DNA from: Roseibium marinum
GTDB taxonomy: Bacteria > Pseudomonadota > Alphaproteobacteria > Rhizobiales > Stappiaceae
Reading direction: 5' to 3'
Length of the DNA: 64,000 nt
Assembly (NCBI RefSeq): GCF_002906165.1
Contig: NZ_PPCN01000001.1
Span: forward strand, 62,001-126,000
Shown here: in pieces, positions 54,902-62,705 of the stretch
Position numbering within the stretch: position 1 is the stretch's first letter
Layout: each line of letters starts with the position of its first letter
The notes under the pieces: model-generated
Databases searched by the model: none
Told to the model about the DNA's origin: nothing
The model's input: only the letters and a program-made list of their open reading frames with translations
Made by a program: the position numbers and the translations under genes

Positions 54902-55066
54902 GATGTCGGCTTTCCTCCTCAGTGCGAAACGGCTGTTTCCGTTTCTTGGGCGGGCCCGGTTGCCGGTCCGCCCGTTCTCCTCACATTAAAAGATATGATT
55001 TTTTGCATATGTTATGCAATAGGCCTTTTTACTGAGCCGGATCAAGCTTTTTCCGCGGACCCGGCC
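54902..55066. promoter_or_regulatory. soxX promoter region with operator and leader stem-loops
   Basis: Between soxX and soxW. The perfect inverted repeat TTGCATA-TGT-TATGCAA (55003-55019) is a strong operator candidate in an AT-rich stretch. Nearer soxX are two leader inverted repeats: GAAACGG/CCGTTTC (54926-54945) and an almost perfect GC-rich one at 54948-54973. soxX has a GGAGG Shine-Dalgarno. Confidence 0.6.
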
Positions 55067-55660
55067 TTACTCCGCGTCTAGACGGCCTTTCTCGCGTAAC
55101 TCATTGATTATACGGGCATGATACTTTTGAAAATGTTCATCGCCCTCATAGCCCTTTTCCCGGACCCAGCGGAACATATTCAGGAAAGTCCACTTTCCGA
55201 AGGCGCCCGGCATGGTCGCGACGGCGGTTTCCTGGACCGTCCCTTCCCCCGGAACGGTCTCCGGAAGGAAGACGATTGTCGGGGTGAACACATATCCCCA
55301 TTTGCGCGCCGCGGTCTTTTCCGTCAGCTCCTCGCCGTCCAGGTCGATCACCTCCTCGTCGCCGAACATGTTGTACTGGACGACCATGAAGTTCTCTTTG
55401 ATGTAGTCGGTGACTTCCGGGTCGGAGAGGATCTTCTCGTGCATCTGGCGGCAATAGATGCAGCCGCGCTGCTCGAAGATGATCGCCAGCCGTTTGCCTT
55501 CGTCGGAAGCGGTCTCGATGTCCTCGGCGATGTCGCGGAAGGTTACCGTGAACCAGGGCTGCTTGTGCAGGCCGTCCTCTCCCATGGTGGCGGCGAGGGC
55601 CGTTGTGCCCAGTGCCACCGTCAACTCGATTGCCAGGACCAGATATTTCCAGATGTGCAT
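55067..55660 (-). CDS. soxW: Periplasmic thioredoxin SoxW
   Basis: 197 aa. The signal peptide ends at about residue 24, then a thioredoxin-like fold with active-site CIYC (Cys67-Cys70) in EQRGCIYCRQMHE and the cis-Pro region YVFTPTIVFLPE. In Paracoccus SoxW keeps Sox cysteines reduced, receiving electrons through SoxV. ATG 55660 has GGGAGG upstream. It follows soxV by 22 bases. Confidence 0.9.
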   Translation of the reverse strand: MHIWKYLVLAIELTVALGTTALAATMGEDGLHKQPWFTVTFRDIAEDIETASDEGKRLAIIFEQRGCIYCRQMHEKILSDPEVTDYIKENFMVVQYNMFGDEEVIDLDGEELTEKTAARKWGYVFTPTIVFLPETVPGEGTVQETAVATMPGAFGKWTFLNMFRWVREKGYEGDEHFQKYHARIINELREKGRLDAE

Positions 55661-55682
55661 GTTCCTATCCTCCCAGGTGCGC

Positions 55683-56417
55683 TCAGCCGATTTGCGAGAA
55701 AACCGGAAATGTTTCAAGAAGCCAGAAGGCGATTGCCGACATCTGGCCGGTGATGAACAGGATACCGGTCACGACCAGAAGGCCGCCCATCACCTTTTCC
55801 ACCGTGCCCATGTGTTTTCGGAACCGGCCGGCGAATTTCAAAAACCGGCTGGCAAAGGCGGCTGCCAGTATGAAGGGCAGACCGATGCCAAGGGCATAAA
55901 CCGCCAGAAGACCCGCGCCCTGCCATGTCGAACCGGAAGAGCCGGCGACAAACAGGATGGCGGCCAGAACCGGCCCGACACAGGGCGTCCAGCCGAAGGC
56001 GAAGGCAAGTCCCATGACGAAGGCGCCGATCAGTCCGGCCGGTTTGCGCTCCACCTGGATGCGCGCTTCACGGAACAGCAGCCCGATCCGGAAGACGCCG
56101 AGAAAATGCAGACCCATGACGATGATGATGCCGCCGGCCACATAGGAAAGGATGTCGTAGTAGCGGGCGATCGACTGGCCGATGACGCTCGCGGTCGCCC
56201 CGAGGGCCACGAACACCGCCGAGAACCCCAGCACGAAAGCCACCGCCGCGAAGATCACCCGCCGCCCGGTCTGGGCTGTCGCGGCTTCCCCCTTCAGCTC
56301 ATCGACGCTCACCCCGGCCAGATAGCACAGGTAGGGTGGCACGATCGGCAGAATGCAGGGCGAGATAAAGGAGAGCAGCCCTGCGAGAAAGGCCGCCCCT
56401 AGCGAAACATCGAGCAT
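55683..56417 (-). CDS. soxV: CcdA-like thiol transporter SoxV
   Basis: 244-aa membrane protein with about six helices, CcdA/DsbD-beta family. Conserved redox cysteines in LLSFISPCILPIVPPYLCYLAG and FAFGWTPCVGPVLAA. It moves reducing equivalents from cytoplasmic thioredoxin to periplasmic SoxW. Divergent from soxS. Confidence 0.92.
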   Translation of the reverse strand: MLDVSLGAAFLAGLLSFISPCILPIVPPYLCYLAGVSVDELKGEAATAQTGRRVIFAAVAFVLGFSAVFVALGATASVIGQSIARYYDILSYVAGGIIIVMGLHFLGVFRIGLLFREARIQVERKPAGLIGAFVMGLAFAFGWTPCVGPVLAAILFVAGSSGSTWQGAGLLAVYALGIGLPFILAAAFASRFLKFAGRFRKHMGTVEKVMGGLLVVTGILFITGQMSAIAFWLLETFPVFSQIG

Positions 56418-56510
56418 TCCTGTCCTCCCGGTGAAACCGAAACCTGTTTTGCTTTAAAGTATTCAAAAATTCATATATATTGCAATCAAAGAAATGCGGG
56501 AGAGTTCATT
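56418..56510. promoter_or_regulatory. soxV-soxS divergent promoter region
   Basis: AT-rich gap with two direct ATTCA-type half-sites, ATTCAAAAATTCAT at 56461-56474, and ATTGCAAT at 56479-56486. The half-sites resemble the ATTC-N8-GAAT operators at 59742 and 60533, but the spacing and orientation are not an exact match. Likely SoxR-controlled. Confidence 0.5.
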
Positions 56511-56903
56511 ATGTCGATTGTACCGCGATTTGGAGCGCTTGCCGGAACCTTGTTCAGCGGCCTCGTCCTGTTCAGCGGTCTGGTCTGGGCATCGCCATCA
56601 GGCGCTGCGGAACTGATCATGATGGAACAGCCGGGGTGTGTCTGGTGCAAGCGCTGGAACGAGGAAATCGGCATTGCCTATCCCAGGACGGAGGAAGGCC
56701 GGCGCGCACCCCTGCGCCGGGTCGACATCACGGACAGCTGGCCGGAGGACCTCTCCGGTATCTCCCGGGAACGGCTGACGCCCACTTTCGTGCTGATCGA
56801 GAACGGGGTCGAAATCGACCGCTTGCGCGGGTATCCCGGAGAACATTTTTTCTGGCCGCTGCTCGCCGGCATGCTGGAAAAGCTTCCTGAAAAGATCAAC
56901 TGA
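56511..56903 (+). CDS. soxS: Periplasmic thioredoxin-like SoxS
   Basis: 130 aa. Signal peptide to about residue 32, then a short thioredoxin-like domain with CVWC (Cys43-Cys46) in MEQPGCVWCKRWNEE and RLTPTFVLIENG as cis-Pro region. SoxS keeps SoxYZ in its active form in Paracoccus. Divergent from soxVW and 94 bases upstream of soxR. Confidence 0.9.
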   Translation: MSIVPRFGALAGTLFSGLVLFSGLVWASPSGAAELIMMEQPGCVWCKRWNEEIGIAYPRTEEGRRAPLRRVDITDSWPEDLSGISRERLTPTFVLIENGVEIDRLRGYPGEHFFWPLLAGMLEKLPEKIN

Positions 56904-56997
56904 CAATGTTGATCGCGCCGGTGACACCGGGCATTTATCCGGGTAATAAGGGCTTTTACCAAGTGCTGATAATATTGGACAGGGACTTCCAGCTTTC

Positions 56998-57348
56998 ATG
57001 AACCTACCGGTCTTCAACAAGGACATGGCTGCGGCAGACCTCGATCTGCTCATGACGCAGGCGCGAAAGGCCAGCGACCTCCTGAAAGCGCTGTCCCATG
57101 AAGTGCGCCTGGTGATCCTGTGTTTGCTGTCGGAAGGCGAAAAATCGGTTTCCGAGCTTGAGGAAATCCTGACAATGCCGCAGGCTGCGGTCTCCCAGCA
57201 GCTGGCAAGGTTGCGCCTTGAAGGTCTCGTGGAGTCCCGGCGCGACGGACGCATGATCTACTACAGCCTGGTGGATGACGAGGTCAGCGGGATTATCTCA
57301 AGCCTTTATGACCTGTTCTGCAAGGACGTCCGCTCCATCGAGAGCTGA
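56998..57348 (+). CDS. soxR: ArsR-family persulfide-sensing repressor SoxR
   Basis: 116-aa winged-helix regulator. HTH: EKSVSELEEILTMPQAAVSQQLARLRLEGLV; wing: RRDGRMIYYSL. Two cysteines at Cys42 and Cys108 are in the helix alpha-2 and C-terminal helix positions of the sulfane-sulfur sensors SqrR/BigR/SoxR, which form tri- or tetrasulfide links and leave DNA. Matches the sox repressor of Paracoccus and Hyphomicrobium. Expected operator: ATTC-N8-GAAT. Confidence 0.93.
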   Translation: MNLPVFNKDMAAADLDLLMTQARKASDLLKALSHEVRLVILCLLSEGEKSVSELEEILTMPQAAVSQQLARLRLEGLVESRRDGRMIYYSLVDDEVSGIISSLYDLFCKDVRSIES

Positions 57349-57672
57349 CTCCGGATGCCGCTGGCGCAATGTGGCATCCTCGTTGATTGCTGCGCTCAAC
57401 GCTGCCTGATACGTTCCGGTAAATCGGCGGGATCTGACTGTCTTAAGTTGAAAGCAGTCAGAATGCGCTGGATCAAACTGTATTCCTGCACAGTCCTGTA
57501 TGCAGGAAGGATTGAATTCAAGCGACCGTTCACAAGAAACGGCGGTGCCGCGGACAATGAACGCAGGCTGATATGGGAGGGTGCCCGCAAGATCGATGGA
57601 CGGCCGATCGGAGCTGATCGGCTGCCCGAAAGTTGATCGGTCTTGGAGCAGGGCAATGATGGTAACAGGCAC
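57349..57672. other. Gap with three inverted repeats
   Basis: About 320 bases after soxR with no convincing gene. Three perfect 7-bp inverted repeats stand in a row: GGATGCC/GGCATCC (57353-57379), CTGACTG/CAGTCAG (57434-57461) and TCCTGCA/TGCAGGA (57484-57507), followed by the palindrome TTGAATTCAA (57512-57521). It may contain the soxR 3' end, an RNA leader or small RNA, and the promoter of the next gene. Confidence 0.45.
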
Positions 57673-58779
57673 ATGTATATGCTGGACCCGATTGTACTGA
57701 CACCGATACTTGGCGTACTCGCCGGGTGCGTCCTGGGTTTCGCCGCGCGCTCGACCCATTTCTGCACCCTGTCGGCGCTTGAGCGCCACTGGTACGCCGG
57801 TGACAGCAGCGGCCTGCGCACCTGGGTGCTGGCTGCCGTTTGCGCCCTTATCGGCACGCAATTGCTCGCCGCCTTCGGTCTGGCCGATCCGGCAGCATCC
57901 TTTTACCTCTCCTCCGAATTTGCCTGGACCGGTGCCATCGCCGGCGGCGTCATGTTCGGGATCGGCATGGCGCTTGTGGGAACCTGCGGCTTCGGCGCGG
58001 TTCTGCGCCTGGGCGGCGGAAGTCTCAGGGCACTGGTGGTTCTGACGGTGATCGGGCTGTCGGCGCTCGCCGCGCAGCGCGGCATCCTGGCGGTCCTGCG
58101 CGTTCCGGTGGTGGATGACCTCGCGTATTCGTTCGACTGGGCCGGAAGCCAGTCCATCGGCGATATCCTGTCCGCACTTACGGGGCTACGCCTGCAGGAG
58201 GCTGTCGCTGCGGTGATGGCTCTTGCCGGTCTGGCATGGATATTCAGGTCCGTGTCCTACCGGCGCCAGTTCACCAGGATCGCATCGGCAGTCGTCATCG
58301 GCGCGGTGATCGCATTCGGATGGTGGGCGACCACATTCACCGCCGCCCGCTCCTTCGACCCGATCCAGATCGAAGCCGGCTCTTTCGTGGTCCCGGTGGG
58401 CGACACCATCATGCAACTCATCACCTATACCGGAACCTGGCCGGACTACGGGATCGGCCTGATCGTCGGAACTTTTTTAGGTGCGATGTTCGCGGCCTTG
58501 TGGAAGCGCGATATCCGCTGGGAAGCCTGCGACGATGCAAGAGAGCTCGGACGCCACATTCTGGGCGGCACCCTGATGGGTATCGGCGGTGTCATGGCCA
58601 TGGGCTGCACGGTGGGGCAGGGGATTACCGGCTTTTCCTCCCTGGCCGTTTCCGCCCCGGTGGTCATGCTGTCCATGGCCTTTGGCGCAAGGCTCGGCCT
58701 TGCCTGGCTGTTCGAGGGCTCGATCCTCGCCCTTTTCCGGCGCAACGGCGACGACACCCGCCGGTCGCCCGCCGAATAG
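57673..58779 (+). CDS. soxT: YeeE/YedE-family sulfur-compound transporter (SoxT-like)
   Basis: About 368 aa, with roughly nine to ten hydrophobic segments in two halves. Conserved cysteine motifs of thiosulfate/sulfur importers: RSTHFCTLSALER, GTCGFGAVLRLGGGS and AMGCTVGQGITG. In the TsuA structure such cysteines line the path for thiosulfate. Next to soxR, matching soxT of other clusters. Start 57673 or 57679, both ATG without a strong Shine-Dalgarno. Confidence 0.85.
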   Translation: MYMLDPIVLTPILGVLAGCVLGFAARSTHFCTLSALERHWYAGDSSGLRTWVLAAVCALIGTQLLAAFGLADPAASFYLSSEFAWTGAIAGGVMFGIGMALVGTCGFGAVLRLGGGSLRALVVLTVIGLSALAAQRGILAVLRVPVVDDLAYSFDWAGSQSIGDILSALTGLRLQEAVAAVMALAGLAWIFRSVSYRRQFTRIASAVVIGAVIAFGWWATTFTAARSFDPIQIEAGSFVVPVGDTIMQLITYTGTWPDYGIGLIVGTFLGAMFAALWKRDIRWEACDDARELGRHILGGTLMGIGGVMAMGCTVGQGITGFSSLAVSAPVVMLSMAFGARLGLAWLFEGSILALFRRNGDDTRRSPAE

Positions 58780-58791
58780 ATTCATCAATCC

Positions 58792-59727
58792 TCAGCCCGT
58801 GACGAACCGGTAGCCCTGCGTGGCTTTTTCCACTTGGCCCTCGCCCGGATGCGGAAAATGGAAGCCGATGATCCTCGACTGATCGAGGGCGAGCCGGTCC
58901 AGCAGCATTTTGCGCGTGGCGATCCCCTGATCCCGGTCCTGGTCCGTGCCGGACGCCCATTCCGGTTTCTCGAAGGATATCACGGCGTTTGAAATGGCGT
59001 CGCCGACCACGAAGATGCTCTGCGAACCGCCATGGATCATGTAGGACATGTGCCCGGGCGTGTGCCCGTGCGTGCCAACCGCCTCGACACCCGGCAGCAC
59101 CTCGTCTCCCGGCGTGATCATGCTCACCTGGTCTTCGATGGCTTCAAGCCGGGACTGGGCTCCCACAACGAAGCTCTTCCGTTCGTCCGGCATGTTCGCC
59201 AGCGTATCGTCCGCGCGCCAGAAATCCCATTCCCCCTGCGGCACGTGGATATTGGCCTGCGGATAAAGCGGATCGTCGAACTCGTCGAGAATGCCCCACA
59301 GGTGATCCGGATGCGCATGGGTCAGGATCACATCGGTGATGTCCGACGGATCGATGCCGGCGTCTTCCAGTTTGGACAACAGTTCGCCGGCGCTGGGCTG
59401 GAAATTCTGTCCGGAGCCGACATCGAACAGCACGAGCCGGTCACCGCTGCGCAGCAGCGTGATGTTGCAATCCGGTGTCAGCATGTTGGTCGCCATGCCG
59501 TGGGGCGTAAGCAGGGCCGAAATTTCCTCCGCACTCTGCTCGGGCAGGACGAACCCCATCGGCAGGGCAAGATGCCCGTCGGAAAAGACCGTGATCTCGT
59601 GATCGCCGACGGTCAGGTTTGCCTCGGCAAAAGCCCGACCCTGACCTCCGATCCCTGTCGCCGCCAGGGCAATGCCGCTTAGCAGAATCTCCCGCCTCGA
59701 CAATTCAACGCGCTTTAAACCGGGCAT
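58792..59727 (-). CDS. soxH: Periplasmic metallo-beta-lactamase-fold hydrolase (SoxH-like)
   Basis: 311 aa. Tat signal (LSRREILLSGIA; cleavage near 35). MBL metal motif THAHPDHLWG (HxHxDH), later GHTPGHMSYM and VVGDAIS. SoxH proteins in Paracoccus sox clusters have this size, Tat export and motif; the precise substrate is unknown. ATG 59727 follows an ideal GGAGG. A perfect ATTC-N8-GAAT repeat lies 15 bases upstream, so probably SoxR-controlled. It converges on soxT with a 12-base gap. Confidence 0.8.
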   Translation of the reverse strand: MPGLKRVELSRREILLSGIALAATGIGGQGRAFAEANLTVGDHEITVFSDGHLALPMGFVLPEQSAEEISALLTPHGMATNMLTPDCNITLLRSGDRLVLFDVGSGQNFQPSAGELLSKLEDAGIDPSDITDVILTHAHPDHLWGILDEFDDPLYPQANIHVPQGEWDFWRADDTLANMPDERKSFVVGAQSRLEAIEDQVSMITPGDEVLPGVEAVGTHGHTPGHMSYMIHGGSQSIFVVGDAISNAVISFEKPEWASGTDQDRDQGIATRKMLLDRLALDQSRIIGFHFPHPGEGQVEKATQGYRFVTG

Positions 59728-59741
59728 CGTTTCCTCCACAT

Positions 59742-59757
59742 ATTCAAACTTTTGAAT
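59742..59757. promoter_or_regulatory. Candidate SoxR operator (exact ATTC-N8-GAAT)
   Basis: ATTCAAACTTTTGAAT is a perfect 16-bp palindrome and matches the ATTC-N8-GAAT pattern described for SqrR-type regulators. Just upstream of the SoxH-like gene. It is followed by AT-rich TTATCTATATGTCC, similar to the sequence after the 60533 site. Confidence 0.75.
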
Positions 59758-60083
59758 TTATCTATATGTCCCGGCGGAGGGTCAATAGTCAAACACGAAC
59801 CGCCGGAAGGGGCCGTTGGCCGCGGTGCTGACAGTTGAGGGAAGGGTTGTCGGAAAGCGCTGAAAAGAAGCAAAAACAAGTACAAATTCAGGTAAAGGTG
59901 AGTAGTTCGTGAAGTGAAAGCGCCGCAATGACAGGCCGATTAACTGGATGTTATTTGTAGTGATCGGCGTGAAGACCAATCTGAAAGGGTGCGGGGAACA
60001 CGCAGCCCGGCTCCGGCCGGACAGCGGGCTTCCGCCGCCTGGGACCAAGGTCCCTGTCCCCACACACCTGAAGGAGATTGGAA
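59758..60083. other. Gap before the small secreted protein gene
   Basis: About 325 bases without a gene. It holds a probable plus-strand leader; the inverted repeat GGGACC-AA-GGTCCC (60041-60054) lies 17 bases before the ribosome-binding site of the next gene and could control its translation. Nothing else was recognised. Confidence 0.4.
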
Positions 60084-60443
60084 ATGCGTGCGAACCGGAA
60101 AACCCTGTTTTCGCTGCTGGCCACGGCCATGATGTCTGCGGTCGCGATCGGCAACGCTTATGCAGACCCGAACGACCTGATCGGAGACCTGACCGGCGAC
60201 AAGCCTCTTTCCCCGCGTCAGCAGAGGAATTTCAATGAAAAAGCCCTCCAGGATGCCGCCGGCAACCGTTTGCTGATCCTGCCGGTCGAAGGCAGCTACA
60301 ATGGTGAGGAGCGCCTGACAGCCCATCAGCAGCACATCGCCAATGCCAGAATAAAGAGCAGCTCCGATGCACGCGCACTTCCGGTGCTGCAGTTTCAGGG
60401 CGACTGGAATGGAACCGCCAAGGCAGGTTTCCCGCACCGGTAA
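60084..60443 (+). CDS. Small secreted protein of unknown function
   Basis: 119 aa, family not recognised. Clear signal peptide (basic start MRANRK, hydrophobic 8-24, cleavage near NAYA before DPNDLIGD). Mature about 92 aa, hydrophilic, with GDKPLSPRQQRNFNEKALQ, LLILPVEGSYNGEER and QFQGDWNGTAKAG; no cysteine. AAGGAG eight bases before ATG 60084 and a stem-loop after the stop support a real gene. Flanked on both sides by SoxR-like operators and sulfur genes, so a periplasmic part in sulfur metabolism is possible but unproven. Confidence 0.7.
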   Translation: MRANRKTLFSLLATAMMSAVAIGNAYADPNDLIGDLTGDKPLSPRQQRNFNEKALQDAAGNRLLILPVEGSYNGEERLTAHQQHIANARIKSSSDARALPVLQFQGDWNGTAKAGFPHR

Positions 60444-60465
60444 CCGTCGGTGACGGATACCGGAA

Positions 60466-60499
60466 AGAAAGGGCCGCGCAACTCGCGCGGCCTTTCTTC
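60466..60499 (+). terminator. Terminator-like stem-loop after the small secreted protein
   Basis: AAGAAAGGGCCGCGC pairs with GCGCGGCCTTTCTT (one bulged G), loop AACTC. The T-rich 3' arm gives a terminator-like element 22 bases after the stop at 60443. Confidence 0.7.
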
Positions 60500-60532
60500 T
60501 GTAAGCACCGCGGTTTGAAGACATACGCAAAT

Positions 60533-60548
60533 ATTCATATTTTTGAAT
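60533..60548. promoter_or_regulatory. Candidate SoxR operator (ATTC-N8-GAAT)
   Basis: ATTCATATTTTTGAAT has the exact ATTC-N8-GAAT arms. The surrounding 31 bases (60532-60562) closely match 59741-59771, including the following CTATAT element. Located about 100 bases before the second SoxT-like gene. Confidence 0.7.
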
Positions 60549-60648
60549 TTTTCTATATATCCTTGAGTCAGGTCAAGGCGCGTTGCGGCCGAAAGGTCCA
60601 GATCGGACCGATGTAGCACAGGCTCGGAGATGCGCCCGGGAGACTTCG

Positions 60649-61740
60649 ATGGATTTGACGTATCTTCTGGACCGGATCCCGGAAGCGTGGCTTCTGGCGC
60701 TTGGCGGTCTCATTGTCGGCGTGGCCTTCGGCGCGTTCGCGCAGCAAAGCCGGTTTTGCCTCCGGGCGGCCGCACTGGAGTTTTCCCGCGGTAGGCCCTC
60801 CGACCGCCTGCCGGTCTGGCTGCTCGCCTTTTCCTCCGCTCTCATCGCCACCCAGGTCCTGATGCACTTCGGTGAAGTGCAGGCGAGCGAGGCCCGCCAG
60901 CTCGCTTCGCCCCAAAGTCTGTCGGGTGCCCTGCTGGGCGGGCTGATGTTCGGCACCGGCATGGTTCTGGCGCGCGGCTGCGCCAGCCGCCTGCTCGTCC
61001 TGTCCGCCACCGGAAATCTTCGCGCGCTTCTGTCCGGACTGGTCTTCGCCGTCGTCGCGCAGGCCAGCCTGCGCGGCATACTCAAGCCTGTCAGAGAATG
61101 GTTTGCCGGGCTCTGGACGACGGTCGATATCGGCGGCAACGATCTGACCGCCCAGCTCGGGCTGACACAGGGCGTCACACTTGCCTTCGCATTCCTCTGG
61201 TTTTTCGCCGGACTGGTCTTTGCCTGGAAAGCCCGCAAGTCGGCTTGGCAGCTTGTCGCGGCGTGCGGCGCCGGACTGGCGATACCGCTAGCCTGGTGGT
61301 TCACTTCGACCATGGCACGGCAGGCATTCGATCCGGTCCAGGTGGAAGGCGTCACCTTTACCGGTCCGTCCGCAGATACGTTGATGCTTGTCCTGTCTCC
61401 GCCGGGCAACCTTCTCGATTTCGATATCGGTCTCGTTCCCGGGGTTTTCCTGGGTTCGTTCCTGGCTGCTTTCCTGACGCGCGAACTGGCGCTGCAGGGC
61501 TTTGAGGGCGGAAAGTCGATGGCCCGCTATCTCACCGGAGCCACGCTCATGGGGTTCGGCGGCATGCTGGCGGGCGGCTGCGCCGTCGGGGCAGGCATCA
61601 CCGGTGCCTCGATTTTCGCGCTGACCGCCTGGATCACCCTTTCCGGGATCTGGCTGTCCGCCGCCGTGACGGACAGGCTGATGGAGGGGCAGGGCATCTT
61701 CCGGCCCCGGCTCGCCGGCGAGATCGGCAATCCCAACTGA
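60649..61740 (+). CDS. YeeE/YedE-family sulfur-compound transporter (second SoxT-like)
   Basis: 363-aa membrane protein, about nine to ten hydrophobic segments. Motif cysteines: QQSRFCLRAAALE, LARGCASRLLVL, and LAGGCAVGAGITG, equivalent to those in the first copy but with different neighbours, so the two are diverged paralogues that may import different sulfur species (as SoxT1A/SoxT1B). ATG 60649 with GGGAGAC upstream. A SoxR-like operator lies in its promoter region. Confidence 0.85.
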   Translation: MDLTYLLDRIPEAWLLALGGLIVGVAFGAFAQQSRFCLRAAALEFSRGRPSDRLPVWLLAFSSALIATQVLMHFGEVQASEARQLASPQSLSGALLGGLMFGTGMVLARGCASRLLVLSATGNLRALLSGLVFAVVAQASLRGILKPVREWFAGLWTTVDIGGNDLTAQLGLTQGVTLAFAFLWFFAGLVFAWKARKSAWQLVAACGAGLAIPLAWWFTSTMARQAFDPVQVEGVTFTGPSADTLMLVLSPPGNLLDFDIGLVPGVFLGSFLAAFLTRELALQGFEGGKSMARYLTGATLMGFGGMLAGGCAVGAGITGASIFALTAWITLSGIWLSAAVTDRLMEGQGIFRPRLAGEIGNPN

Positions 61741-61893
61741 TCCGCCGGATTTCCACTCTTTGCGGATGCCCCCTTCTTGCCGGCTGCCACCCGGCCTTTT
61801 CCCCAACGCGCCTCCATGGATAATTTGTGGGTACAGCCCTGGCCCGATAAGCGGTAAACCTTGGCGAGAGACGAGGAAGGTGAAGGCAAGCGA

Positions 61894-62694
61894 ATGAAAC
61901 CGGAGGAAAAGCCGCCAACAGACAGGTTCCTGTTGCACGGACCGGTCACGGACGGCGGAACGATGATGACGCCGGACCGCGTGGCCCTGTGGTGGATCTT
62001 CCTCGATCGGATCGCCGACAGCGACTGGCAAACCCTGGAAGCGGTCGTCAGCGAAGAGGAACGCACCCGCTCGGAACGGTTTCACTTTGACCGCGACAGG
62101 CAGGTCTATATCGCCGCCCATGCCGCCTGCCGCGGACTTCTCAGCTACTGCCTGGGCGGCCGCCCGCAAAGCTGGCGGTTTTCCGTCGGCGATCACGGCA
62201 AGCCGGAACTGATCAGCCCGCCGGACGGACCCCGGATGAGGGTGAACATCTCCCATACGCGCGGTCTGGCCGCCGTCGCGCTGACGGTTGACCACGATAT
62301 CGGCATCGATGTGGAATGGCTGCAGCGCAACGCGGAGACGGACAAACTGGCGAAACGCGTCTTCGCGGCACGGGAATGCAGGACGCTTGCCGCCGCGCCG
62401 CAAGCCCGCAAACTCGAGACGTTCCTCTCGTTCTGGACGTTGAAGGAAGCCTACGTGAAGGCGATCGGCAAGGGCCTGTCGCAACCGCTGGACGCGTTCT
62501 CCTTTGATCTGGACACCTTGCGGATAGACTTCGAGGACAGACTTGCCGACGATCCGGCGAAATGGCGTTTCGAACGCTATGCGCCCGGCCCGGAGCACCT
62601 GATGGCGCTCGCTGTCCGCCACCCGGAGCATTCCCGGCTGACCATCGACTGCATGGCCGCGCCGCTGGACTATCTACTCGCTCAGGGAGGCTGA
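61894..62694 (+). CDS. 4'-phosphopantetheinyl transferase (Sfp type)
   Basis: 266 aa from ATG 61894. Sfp-family motifs: RVNISHTRGLAAVAL (CoA-phosphate contact), DIGIDVEWL with Mg ligands Asp139 and Glu141, and FLSFWTLKEAYVKAIGKGL with Lys184-Glu185. Transfers phosphopantetheine from CoA to carrier proteins of PKS, NRPS or fatty-acid type. Length matches Sfp-like two-lobe enzymes, not short AcpS. Convergent with the PptH-like gene (11-base gap). Confidence 0.92.
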   Translation: MKPEEKPPTDRFLLHGPVTDGGTMMTPDRVALWWIFLDRIADSDWQTLEAVVSEEERTRSERFHFDRDRQVYIAAHAACRGLLSYCLGGRPQSWRFSVGDHGKPELISPPDGPRMRVNISHTRGLAAVALTVDHDIGIDVEWLQRNAETDKLAKRVFAARECRTLAAAPQARKLETFLSFWTLKEAYVKAIGKGLSQPLDAFSFDLDTLRIDFEDRLADDPAKWRFERYAPGPEHLMALAVRHPEHSRLTIDCMAAPLDYLLAQGG

Positions 62695-62705
62695 AGAGAC
62701 ATGCC

